This document shows, piece after piece, positions 26,586 to 34,669 of a stretch of DNA of 64,000 nucleotides. The notes beneath the pieces were generated by a model. It was given only the letters and a program-made list of their open reading frames with translations. It did no database searches and was not told the DNA's origin. The stretch is taken from positions 165,555 to 229,554 of the forward strand of contig CANMVD010000005.1 of NCBI GenBank assembly GCA_947501275.1. The letters are read 5' to 3'. The first letter of the stretch is position 1. Each line of letters begins with the position of its first letter. The stretch is from an uncultured Tateyamaria sp. GTDB lineage: Bacteria > Pseudomonadota > Alphaproteobacteria > Rhodobacterales > Rhodobacteraceae. The position numbers and the translations under genes were made by a program.

Positions 26586-26608
26586 CCGCTGGATCACACC
26601 AGGGTGGA

Positions 26609-28966
26609 TCAGTTCGGGATCAAATCCGGGATCAATGTGACGATGCCCGGGAAGGTCCACAGCAGCGCCAGACCCGCCACCTGGATCAACACAAACGGGA
26701 TGATGCCGCGATAGATATGACCGGTCGTGACTTCTTTGGGCGCAACCCCGCGCAAATAGAACAGCGCAAATCCAAAGGGCGGCGTCAGGAACGAGGTCTG
26801 CAGGTTCACGGCGATCATGATCGTCACCCACTTGGGATCAAATGTGCCGCCGTAAATCACCGGCCCAACAATCGGGATCACAATGTAAATGATCTCGAGG
26901 AAGTCCAGAACGAAGCCGAGGATAAACAGAACCAGCATCACGATTAAGAACACTGTGAACTCGTTGTCAAAAGACTTCAGGAACTGTTGGATGTAGTGTT
27001 CGCCTCCAAAGGAGATCACGACAAGGTTCAACAATTGCGATCCGATCAGGATCGTGAACACCATTGATGTCACCTTGGCCGTTTCCCGCACAACAGGCGC
27101 CAGCACCCCTGTGTTCCACAGGATGTAGCAGCTGAACAACAATCCAAAGAGCGCATAAAGATATGCCGCATAAGCCACAAAGAAGGCCGCCCAGCTTTGT
27201 GCGCTCACCCCATCTGCGTTGTTGATCCGCAGATCAAAGTTCACACCCACCAGGATACAGACGATGATCGCCAGCGTAGACCAGATGATGATCTTGGGGC
27301 TTCGGTCTTCGTCGCGCAGCTTGCGATAGGCGGCGAGCATGATAGCACCCCCTGCCCCAAGTGCTGCCGCCGGTGTCGGGTTGGTGATCCCACCAAGGAT
27401 CGACCCAAGAACCGCCACGATCAGCACCAGCGGAGGAAAGACCACACGCACCAGTTCGTTCTGGGCACAGCGTTTCACACCCTCCACAACCCCGTACATG
27501 ATCAGAACAAACGGTATGATCATCACAAGGACATAGTAGCCGGATGTATTGAGCGGCCCGATCAGAGCGATATCTGCCAGCAAAGCCAGAACAACCCCGA
27601 TGCCACCGATGATCAGCGGGCGGGAGTCGCGGCTGGGCGAGATGCCTTTTGCTGTTGTCAGGATCAGCCCCAACAGGATCAGCAGGATTGCGGTGCCTGT
27701 GCCGATAGGCGCAGCCGCTGCCACCTTAGCATCCATCGCAGCTGTCAGTTCCTCCGGACTCAACCGTTCGGATTGTGCAACGCCACCGGACGCGGCAATC
27801 TCGGCCTGCTGTGCGACAGCCGCATCCCAAGCCAGCTGCCCGTGCAATTCGATCATCGACGCTTGGCACTGTTCGCTGACATTGGTGCGCAGGCTTGCGG
27901 CCTCACCGATATCTGAGAACGAAGACACAGTTGTCGACTGACTGCCCACAACATTGAGGTTGCCCAAAAGGATTGTGCCCACAATGATCAGCACCGGCGC
28001 GCCAAGGAACCACGTCAGTGCTTCGGAGCGCGTGATGGGTTCGGCATTGGTCGAGCCCATTGGCACCGCGGGCGCCTTTTCCGGGTTCAGCAACGCATAG
28101 CCAAAGGCATAGAGCGCATAGAGCAGTGCCAGCAGGATACCCGGCAACAACGCAGCCTGGAAAAGCGTGCCAACAGACACAACCGCAGGCTCACCCAGAT
28201 AGGTCAAAGCGTCAGTACAGCCCGCCGTTTGCGCCCGCGCTTCCTGTGCAGCCGAATACAGGTCTCCCGCCAAAGTCCCGAGCAGAACAATCACGATTGA
28301 GGGCGGAATAATCTGCCCCAGCGTGCCTGACGCGGCAATGACGCCGGTTGCGATCTCGGGGGAGTAGTTGTTGCGCAACATGGTGGGCAGAGCCAACAGG
28401 CCCATGGTTACCACGGTCGCACCGACGATCCCTGTGGAGGCCGCAAGGAACGCGCCCACAACGACAATCGACACGGCCAGACCACCGGGCAGTGGGCCAA
28501 AGACGCGTGCCATCGTGGTCAGCAGATCATTGGCGATTTTCGAACGCTCAAGCGTGATCCCCATCAGAACGAACATCAACACGGCCAGCAGGGTTTCGAT
28601 GGACTGGCCTGCAAGGACCCGCTCGTTCATGCGGTTCACAACGAAAGACACGTTGCGATCCAATGCGACTTCCCAGCCACGTGGGAACACAGGCTCACCG
28701 ATCCGCGGCAACTCAGGGTATCGGAACACGCTGATCGTGTCTGCCTTTACCCCCGAATTGACCAAGTCCCGATAGGCTTGCGACCCTTGATCAATCGCTT
28801 GGTGGATCAGTAGCCCCGCGCTGTCGAGCGACGCAATGATGCCAAAGGAAATGACGCCCGCACCACCAATGGCAAAGGCCACCGGGAACCCGGACAGAAT
28901 GCCGCCAAACAGGCAAACAAAGACGATAATCAGGCCGATCTCGACCCCATCCAAACCAAAGAGCAT
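26609..28966 (-). CDS. TRAP transporter large permease subunit (extended DctM type)
   Basis: A 785-residue polytopic membrane protein of the DctM/TRAP-M family, which moves the substrate together with sodium. Family motifs are present at both ends: GFPVAFAIGGAGV near the N-terminus, STGIVGATVVTMGLLALP and GTLGQIIPPSIVIVLLG, and FLTPPFGFALFYLRGVAP at the C-terminus. The usual length is about 430 residues; here some 350 extra residues with more membrane helices lie in the middle. It starts at 28966, overlapping the stop of the small subunit by one base. Confidence 0.92.
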   Translation of the reverse strand: MLFGLDGVEIGLIIVFVCLFGGILSGFPVAFAIGGAGVISFGIIASLDSAGLLIHQAIDQGSQAYRDLVNSGVKADTISVFRYPELPRIGEPVFPRGWEVALDRNVSFVVNRMNERVLAGQSIETLLAVLMFVLMGITLERSKIANDLLTTMARVFGPLPGGLAVSIVVVGAFLAASTGIVGATVVTMGLLALPTMLRNNYSPEIATGVIAASGTLGQIIPPSIVIVLLGTLAGDLYSAAQEARAQTAGCTDALTYLGEPAVVSVGTLFQAALLPGILLALLYALYAFGYALLNPEKAPAVPMGSTNAEPITRSEALTWFLGAPVLIIVGTILLGNLNVVGSQSTTVSSFSDIGEAASLRTNVSEQCQASMIELHGQLAWDAAVAQQAEIAASGGVAQSERLSPEELTAAMDAKVAAAAPIGTGTAILLILLGLILTTAKGISPSRDSRPLIIGGIGVVLALLADIALIGPLNTSGYYVLVMIIPFVLIMYGVVEGVKRCAQNELVRVVFPPLVLIVAVLGSILGGITNPTPAAALGAGGAIMLAAYRKLRDEDRSPKIIIWSTLAIIVCILVGVNFDLRINNADGVSAQSWAAFFVAYAAYLYALFGLLFSCYILWNTGVLAPVVRETAKVTSMVFTILIGSQLLNLVVISFGGEHYIQQFLKSFDNEFTVFLIVMLVLFILGFVLDFLEIIYIVIPIVGPVIYGGTFDPKWVTIMIAVNLQTSFLTPPFGFALFYLRGVAPKEVTTGHIYRGIIPFVLIQVAGLALLWTFPGIVTLIPDLIPN

Positions 28967-29922
28967 TAGTGAGTCCCCTCGTAGGCTTCTTCGCCTTCAC
29001 CCAAAGTATCGCGGTCGAGGTACTTGCCCTCACTTTCCGGTCCTTCCACCCATTCCAGATAGGAGCGGTAGAAAAATGCAATTGCATGCAAGAACACGAG
29101 CCCTGCAAAGGCCACCAACAGGATCTTGAACAGGAAGTATCCGTTAAATCCGTTTGGACTGAAGCCGATTGTTTCGACATTCCAGCGGACCGCGACGGCG
29201 GACCGCTCTGCCCGTGTCAGATCCCAGCTGGCCGCTGGCTTGGGTGTCACAAGGTGACGCCACAGGAAATACCAGCCGTACATCCAGATCAACACGGCCG
29301 TCGGTGCCATGAACAAAATGGACCCACACATGTCGATCACGCGCTTGGCCCGGTGGCTGACGGCGGAATAAACAAGGTCCACGCGCACGTGGCCGCCTTG
29401 CACAAAGGTGTAGGTCACACACATGCACACAACGAGAGCGTTGTAGAGTTTGAGTTCTTCCGCAAACCACGAGATGTCAAATTGCAGCGGAATGCCGAAC
29501 CCAAAGGAAATGTCCGGGCGAGTAAAGATACGCTGCATGAAAACGATGATGATCTGTTGCAACACCATCAGCAGGCCGGCCCACGCAAAGAACCGCCCCG
29601 TTGTGTTGGCGATGCCTTCCATCAGACGCACGCAGCCCCACATGAATTCACGCCGCCACAGGCCGATGCCTGTCAGCGTGACAACAATCGCGAGGACAGC
29701 GAAGAAAAATTCGGTTGAGCCGCCGTAGTAGACGACTTTCATCAAAGACGCCTTGTCTTCGGTTGTGTTGTTCCAGGTTATCCAGTCAAGCCAAAGGCCG
29801 GGATGCGTGATCGCCCAAAGGATGTTGTAAAAGCCCATGGCAAGGCTTTGAAAAAACCACAAAACGCCTTCGATGACGCTCAGAAACGCGTTCCCGCCCT
29901 CTGCGTCGGTTTCATTGCCCAT
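28966..29922 (-). CDS. TRAP transporter small permease subunit (DctQ type)
   Basis: A 318-residue membrane protein of the DctQ family. The conserved signature GHVRVDLVYSAVSHRAKRVID is present in the middle, flanked by membrane helices. It is longer than the usual 160-200 residues, with an N-terminal extension that includes extra hydrophobic segments. ATG 29922 follows a GGGGGAAC ribosome site; the longer frame to 29988 has none. It is the partner of the large subunit and the periplasmic binding protein in the same operon. Confidence 0.92.
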   Translation of the reverse strand: MGNETDAEGGNAFLSVIEGVLWFFQSLAMGFYNILWAITHPGLWLDWITWNNTTEDKASLMKVVYYGGSTEFFFAVLAIVVTLTGIGLWRREFMWGCVRLMEGIANTTGRFFAWAGLLMVLQQIIIVFMQRIFTRPDISFGFGIPLQFDISWFAEELKLYNALVVCMCVTYTFVQGGHVRVDLVYSAVSHRAKRVIDMCGSILFMAPTAVLIWMYGWYFLWRHLVTPKPAASWDLTRAERSAVAVRWNVETIGFSPNGFNGYFLFKILLVAFAGLVFLHAIAFFYRSYLEWVEGPESEGKYLDRDTLGEGEEAYEGTH

Positions 29923-30082
29923 GAGTGTTCCCCCGTTTGCATCACGCTGTTCTGCGTGTTTTGTCAGTCGAGCGCGTTGGCCCGGCATATGTGGAAAAGG
30001 CGTGCCCGCCCTTGATCCAGATCAGACGCCGCAGCGATCTCCTGCGTGCCTGCCTTGTTGTCATGTCGAGATTGGAAAAGTT

Positions 30083-30113
30083 CCAAGGGCTCCGATCGAA
30101 TCGGAGCCCTTGG
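30083..30113 (-). promoter_or_regulatory. Intercistronic hairpin between TRAP binding protein and permease genes
   Basis: CCAAGGGCTCCGAT (30083-30096) and ATCGGAGCCCTTGG (30100-30113) form a perfect 14-bp stem. On the minus strand it is followed by AACTTTTCC. Such a partial terminator / mRNA-stabilising stem is common after highly expressed binding-protein genes. It would let the binding protein be made in excess over the permease. Confidence 0.82.
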
Positions 30114-30133
30114 GTGGTGTTTGAAAAGAGGCC

Positions 30134-31219
30134 TTAGCCGCCCAAAACGCGGACGCGCTGTGCAACATAGTAGCCGTCGGATTTGTTGATCCAGCTGGCG
30201 GATGTCGCAAGGCTCTCTTCGAACGATTTGCGTGTTTTCGCAAAGAGTTCGTCGCCCATGTTCTCGTCCATGACTTCAGCCGAGGCCGCACCGAACGCAT
30301 CCCAGACATCATCACCGAACTGCAGGGTTTTCACACCTTGCTGCTGAAGACGGGCCAGAGCGGCACCGTTGTTGGCCAGTGTTTCGGACAGCTGGTAGTA
30401 TGTTGTCGCACGGCTGGCGTTTTGCAGGATCGCCTGATGCTGTGGCGTCAGGTCGTTCCAGACGTCCAGGTTTACGGACGAGGACAAAGCCGAACCGGGC
30501 TCGTGGAAACCAGCGGTGTAGTAGACTTTTGCCACTTCCTGGAAGCCGGCGCGTTCGTCAGCCATCGGGCCAACCCACTCCAGACCGTCCAGAGCGCCAG
30601 ACGACAGGGCCTGGTACAGTTCGCCACCGGGGATGTTCTGAACGGAAGCGCCCAGTTTACCCAGAACCTTGCCACCCAGACCGGGCATACGGAACTTCAG
30701 GCCGTTGAAGTCAGAAGCCGAGTTGATTTCGTTGCGGAACCAGCCACCGGACTGCGAGCCGGAGTTACCTGCCATCAAACCTTTGAGGTTGAAGATCTGG
30801 CCCAGCTCATCGTGCAACTCTTGGCCGCCGCCATGCTCGTACCAGTTGATGACTTCCTGCGCGGTGCCGCCGAATGGAACGGCCGTGTAATATGCATAGG
30901 CAGGGTGCTGACCGATGAAGTAGTAGTCAGCCGAGTGATACATGTCCGCCTGGCCCGAAGACACAGCGTCAAACACTTCGAACGCGCCGACAAGTTCGCC
31001 GGGCGCTTTTTTGTCGATGGTCAGCTGACCGTCGGACATCGCGCTCACGAATTCCTCGAGATAGCTGGCCGCGTCATCCAGAACGGCAAAACCGCGGGGC
31101 CAGGATGTAACCATTGTCAGGGTGCGTTTGCCTTGGGCATAGGCCGGTGCGGCCAGTGTGGATGCTGCGACCGCAGACCCACCAAGTGCAGACGTCTTCA
31201 GAAAAGAACGACGATCCAT
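30134..31219 (-). CDS. TRAP transporter substrate-binding protein, TakP-like (2-oxoacid type)
   Basis: A 361-residue periplasmic binding protein with a twin-arginine signal (MDRRSFLKTSALGG...AYA). It has the DctP-family arginine region NGLKFRMPGLGG and the pair E214-W215 in GLEWVGP, at the positions described for TakP, the sodium-dependent 2-oxoacid binding protein of Rhodobacter sphaeroides. A substrate such as pyruvate, another 2-oxoacid or lactate is therefore likely but not proven. ATG 31219 was chosen because it begins the Tat signal. Divergent from the kinase gene. Confidence 0.92.
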   Translation of the reverse strand: MDRRSFLKTSALGGSAVAASTLAAPAYAQGKRTLTMVTSWPRGFAVLDDAASYLEEFVSAMSDGQLTIDKKAPGELVGAFEVFDAVSSGQADMYHSADYYFIGQHPAYAYYTAVPFGGTAQEVINWYEHGGGQELHDELGQIFNLKGLMAGNSGSQSGGWFRNEINSASDFNGLKFRMPGLGGKVLGKLGASVQNIPGGELYQALSSGALDGLEWVGPMADERAGFQEVAKVYYTAGFHEPGSALSSSVNLDVWNDLTPQHQAILQNASRATTYYQLSETLANNGAALARLQQQGVKTLQFGDDVWDAFGAASAEVMDENMGDELFAKTRKSFEESLATSASWINKSDGYYVAQRVRVLGG

Positions 31220-31322
31220 AGAGATACTCCTCCCAGATATGATGCGCACCCCTGTCACAGGACGCGCGGATCGTTTCGAGTGTGGCACACCTTAGCGATG
31301 GGCGATTCAAAAGAAATACCTA

Positions 31323-31333
31323 CTACTGCGTAG
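31323..31333. promoter_or_regulatory. Short dyad in the TRAP / two-component intergenic region
   Basis: CTAC-TGC-GTAG lies roughly midway in the 253-base gap between the divergent TRAP operon and the histidine kinase gene, within ATACCTACTACTGCGTAGAG. NarL/LuxR-type regulators bind short dyads, so this is a candidate site for the regulator at 32909. Weak evidence. Confidence 0.35.
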
Positions 31334-31472
31334 AGACGCGCAGAGTTTCGGCAACCTGCTCATTTTTTGAGGGAATTTTGGCCTTTTTTCGAAATTCAGA
31401 CTCGCAGTTAGCGCCTAAACCTTGCGCCTGAACTCTTTGATTCGGCGGCCATTCGTCGTATCGATTCGTCCC

Positions 31473-32912
31473 ATGGCATTGTCTCTGCCCCCGATGCGTC
31501 TGTCATACGCCCAGAAACTGTCCCTCGTGGCAGCCGTCCCCCTTATCCTTGCGGTGGCGGCCATTGCCGTTCTTGTGGCCAACCAGTCCCGTGCGTTGGC
31601 CGAACGTGAAATTCAGGCGTTGGAAACACAGTTGATCGAAGCCAAGAAGCGTGAGTTGCGCAACTACGTCACTCAGGCGCGTAACGGCTTTTACTTTATC
31701 TATGGCAACGCGGCACCCACCGATGAGGCCGCCAAAGAGCAAGTCAAACAAATACTGTCGGCTATGATCTACGGGGATGAGGGCTTTTTCTTTGTGTACG
31801 ACTATGACGGCACAAATCTCGTCAGCCCCCGGCAAACTGAAATGATAAACCAAAATCACTTGGAGCTGAGCGACAGCCGTGGCACACCCGTGGTTGCCAA
31901 TCTGATCAACATTGCGCGTCAGGGCGATGGTTACCTGACCCACCTGTGGCCCAAACCTTCCAACAACCAAGAAGCCGAGATGATCACCTATGTCACGTCC
32001 TTCCCCTCATGGCGGTGGGCTGTGGGTACCGGTGTGTTCATTGACGACGTGCTGACTTCGGTGGCGGTGGCCCGCGCCGAGGTGGAAACCCGCGTTCAGC
32101 GCACGTTCTACTATATTCTGGCGATTACGCTGGCAGCGCTGTTGCTGGTGTTCGGCTCGGGGATGGCGTTGAATTTCCGCGAGCGGCGCCTTGCTGATGC
32201 CAAGTTGAAAAAGCTCACACAGCGCGTGTTTGATGCGCAGGAAGAAGAACGCGGGCGTGTGGCACGGGAATTGCACGACGGCATCAGCCAGATGTTGGTG
32301 GGCGTGCGTTATGCGCTCGACAGTGCGCGCCGCCGATTGCAGCGCGGACGCGGTGATGCCCGTCAATCTCTGGAACAGGGCATCGACGATCTGGGCACCG
32401 CCATTGCCGAGGTGCGCCGCATCAGCCGGGATTTGCGCCCCGGCGTTTTGGATGACCTCGGCCTCGGCCCTGCCCTCAAGACATTGGTAGAAGACTTTTC
32501 CGCCCGAACCGGGACGGAGGTGGAATTCCACACAGTTGTGTTTCGAAATCGCCTGGATTCCGAAGCCAAGATCGCCCTTTACCGCATTGCCCAAGAGGCT
32601 TTGACCAATATCGAACGCCACGCTGCCGCGAGCCATGTGTCTGTGGACCTGCGTGGGCATAAGCGCGGTGCAACTTTGCGCATTTCCGACAATGGGGTCG
32701 GGTTGAACAGCAAATCACGCGAACGCACGGCAGGCATCGGACTGCGCAACATGCAGGAGCGTGTTGAGCAACTGGATGGACGGTTCCGCATCCTGTCTGC
32801 CAGTGGCGACAGCACCGGCACGGTCGTCGAAGCCACGGTTCCGCTCACACATCTCTTACCGCCCGAAGATGCCTCTCCGTCTTCTGCTGCCAATGAACGA
32901 GTTCGCGCATGA
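31473..32912 (+). CDS. Cache-domain sensor histidine kinase (NarL-partner type)
   Basis: A 479-residue membrane sensor kinase. A first membrane helix is followed by a periplasmic single Cache domain (GNAAPTDEAAKEQ, EGFFFVYDYDGTNLVSP, SFPSWRWAVGTGVFID), a second membrane helix, a HisKA_3 region with ERGRVARELHDGISQML (phospho-His), and an HATPase domain with RIAQEALTNIERHA, SDNGVGL and GIGLRNMQERV. Cache sensors of this kind bind small carboxylates. The gene is divergent from the TRAP operon and overlaps the regulator gene (ATGA). No ribosome site is clear; start codons at 31422 (TTG) and 31494 are alternatives. Confidence 0.92.
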   Translation: MALSLPPMRLSYAQKLSLVAAVPLILAVAAIAVLVANQSRALAEREIQALETQLIEAKKRELRNYVTQARNGFYFIYGNAAPTDEAAKEQVKQILSAMIYGDEGFFFVYDYDGTNLVSPRQTEMINQNHLELSDSRGTPVVANLINIARQGDGYLTHLWPKPSNNQEAEMITYVTSFPSWRWAVGTGVFIDDVLTSVAVARAEVETRVQRTFYYILAITLAALLLVFGSGMALNFRERRLADAKLKKLTQRVFDAQEEERGRVARELHDGISQMLVGVRYALDSARRRLQRGRGDARQSLEQGIDDLGTAIAEVRRISRDLRPGVLDDLGLGPALKTLVEDFSARTGTEVEFHTVVFRNRLDSEAKIALYRIAQEALTNIERHAAASHVSVDLRGHKRGATLRISDNGVGLNSKSRERTAGIGLRNMQERVEQLDGRFRILSASGDSTGTVVEATVPLTHLLPPEDASPSSAANERVRA

Positions 32913-33562
32913 CACATTCCCCGGCCGCCACCCGTGTACTGATCGTTGACGATCACCCCATGGTCGCCCAAGGCATTCAATCTGTGCTGGAGGATCACGA
33001 CGACATCGACGTGGTTGGCACTCTGGGCACAGGGCGCGCGGCAATAGATCAGCTGCGTGATCTGGACCCTGATGTGATCCTGATGGATCTCAACATGCCC
33101 GAAATGGGTGGTCTGACCGCAACCGAACTGGTGTTGGAGCAGCGCCCCGGTACGCGCATTCTGATTTTGTCGATGCATGACAGCCCCGAATACATCACTT
33201 CCGCTCTCAGCCACGGTGCGATGGGCTATGTCCTCAAGGACGTGCCGACGGATGAGATCAAAACAGCCATCGACACAGTGATGCGCGGAGATCAGTACCT
33301 GTGCACGGGGGCCACCGGCGCGATAGCCCCCAAGCCTGGTGACGGTACGGGTGCGTTGACGGGGCGTGAACAGACCATCCTGCTGCAATTGGCGCAGGGC
33401 TTGTCCAACAAGGAAGTCGCTTTGGCCTTGGACATTTCGGTGCGCACCGTCGAGACACATCGCAAGAACATCAAACGCAAGCTTGGCATTTCGTCGACGG
33501 CGGGGCTGACGCGCTATGCGTTGGAACATGGTGTGCTGCAAGGGACGGGTCACGCCCTTTGA
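32909..33562 (+). CDS. NarL/LuxR-family response regulator
   Basis: A 217-residue regulator with a receiver domain (acidic D14-D15, phospho-acceptor D60 in VILMDLNMP, Lys in YVLKDVP) and a C-terminal LuxR-type helix-turn-helix (LTGREQTILLQLAQGLSNKE). It overlaps the kinase by 4 bases, so the pair is co-translated. Divergence from the TRAP operon suggests it controls uptake of the sensed carboxylate. Confidence 0.94.
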   Translation: MTHSPAATRVLIVDDHPMVAQGIQSVLEDHDDIDVVGTLGTGRAAIDQLRDLDPDVILMDLNMPEMGGLTATELVLEQRPGTRILILSMHDSPEYITSALSHGAMGYVLKDVPTDEIKTAIDTVMRGDQYLCTGATGAIAPKPGDGTGALTGREQTILLQLAQGLSNKEVALALDISVRTVETHRKNIKRKLGISSTAGLTRYALEHGVLQGTGHAL

Positions 33563-33611
33563 TTGCATCTCGCTAACCTTGTGTTCACCATATTGGGGTT
33601 ACGACTTGGGC

Positions 33612-34364
33612 ATGACTATTGCCATGCAACATCCCCCCCCTGCAATCGACAGCGAAGCACACACGCTTCACGCGCATCGTCGTACCGCAATTGATATGAT
33701 CGCAACCATGCGAGCCCGTGTTGTGCGGTGCGCGTTGTTCGGGACTTATGTTCTGCGCGACAATCCGGTTTCCCCAGAGACGGAAACGACACGCGCGCAC
33801 TGGTGCGATCTGTTGCGTGAGCAGTTTCTGGAGATGGAACAAACGGTCCAGATGCTGACGGGCAAACACCCCGACAACGGCATCCCAAGGGATGTGTGCA
33901 ACTGGATCTCAAGTATCGCCGATCAGAATCCCGAACACATCAAGTCCATCCTCAGTATGCACGCAATGACGCAGAACATCGTCACCGCACTCGATTCTGA
34001 TGCCAAGGGATTGGATGCAGCCCTAAAGAAACATTTCAAATTCGGCCGCGAAGTCTTCTTTCATGCCGTGACCAACATTTGTGACGCTCTTTGGTCGCAG
34101 CTGGACATTGCGCGCCACAAGGAAGTGCAAGGCGCACACGAAGCCGCCAAAGCAATTGATGTCACGTTGCGCCGCCTGGAGCGGATCGGAAAACACGTAC
34201 GCCTTGTCTCGCTCAATGCGTCGGTCGAAGCAGCGCGTGTAGGCGAAGAAGGAAAGGGATTGGGCGTCATCGCTGTCGAATTCAAAGCCCTTGCGGAAGA
34301 AATCCAACGCCTCGCGGTCACGGCCCGCGAAGACATTGCTGCCTTTTCTGTTGCGAACCGATAA
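33612..34364 (+). CDS. Soluble protein with truncated chemoreceptor signalling tip
   Basis: A 250-residue protein without a membrane segment. The last 70 residues resemble the hairpin tip of methyl-accepting chemotaxis proteins (VRLVSLNASVEAARVGEEGKGLGVIAVEFKAL, quoted over positions 34197-34292), but the long methylation helices are missing. The N-terminal 170 residues are helical with no recognised domain. It starts 49 bases after the regulator gene, so it may belong to the same operon. It could be a cytoplasmic chemotaxis or kinase-scaffold protein. The partner is not in the window. Confidence 0.7.
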   Translation: MTIAMQHPPPAIDSEAHTLHAHRRTAIDMIATMRARVVRCALFGTYVLRDNPVSPETETTRAHWCDLLREQFLEMEQTVQMLTGKHPDNGIPRDVCNWISSIADQNPEHIKSILSMHAMTQNIVTALDSDAKGLDAALKKHFKFGREVFFHAVTNICDALWSQLDIARHKEVQGAHEAAKAIDVTLRRLERIGKHVRLVSLNASVEAARVGEEGKGLGVIAVEFKALAEEIQRLAVTAREDIAAFSVANR

Positions 34365-34476
34365 AAACAGCCTCGCCGCACACACCGAATTGCGCTTATT
34401 GCGGTGAATTTCACAACAGCGCAATAAAATGTCGCAAAAATAACCCCCAGCGACACATTTTTCGACCGTTTGCCTG

Positions 34477-34505
34477 TTGACGCCCGTTTTGGTCCCGCCT
34501 AGTGT
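34477..34505 (+). promoter_or_regulatory. Promoter of the ilv leader and operon
   Basis: TTGACG at 34477-34482 and TAGTGT at 34500-34505 are separated by 17 bases, a good sigma-70 arrangement. The transcript would begin near 34512, about 25 bases before the leader peptide ATG. Confidence 0.75.
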
Positions 34506-34536
34506 CCCCAAACGCAACGAAAAGGCCAAACGGGCA

Positions 34537-34584
34537 ATGACATCTCTAGTCGTCATCGTAGGACACACGCGCATGGGCCGGTAA
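34537..34584 (+). CDS. ilv operon leader peptide
   Basis: A 15-codon ORF, MTSLVVIVGHTRMGR, with five consecutive branched-chain codons (CTA GTC GTC ATC GTA at 34546-34560). It lies between a sigma-70-like promoter and a strong terminator, upstream of acetolactate synthase. This is the classic arrangement of a ribosome-stalling leader that senses Leu, Val and Ile charging. The ribosome site is modest (AAAAGG, then CGGGC). Confidence 0.88.
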   Translation: MTSLVVIVGHTRMGR

Positions 34585-34634
34585 CGGTAATCCAGATAAA
34601 GACCCATGCGCCCCCGAAACCCGGGGGCTTTTTT
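34569..34634 (+). promoter_or_regulatory. Transcription attenuator of the ilv operon
   Basis: GCGCATGGG (34569-34577, inside the leader peptide) pairs with CCCATGCGC (34603-34611). The terminator stem GCCCCCG (34610-34616) pairs with CGGGGGC (34622-34628) and is followed by TTTTTT. The two stems share bases 34610-34611. A ribosome stalled on the LVVIV codons leaves the first arm free, favouring the 9-bp stem and weakening the terminator; a ribosome at the stop codon covers that arm. This mechanism is inferred from known ilv attenuators. Confidence 0.82.
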
Positions 34635-34669
34635 ATGCGCAATTGAAACCGCAATCGGAGCACGCGGAT

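Noticed and set aside
27197..27941. Plus-strand ORFs opposite the TRAP permease
   Set aside because: Antisense to clear membrane-protein coding sequence; His/Gln-rich products typical of shadows.
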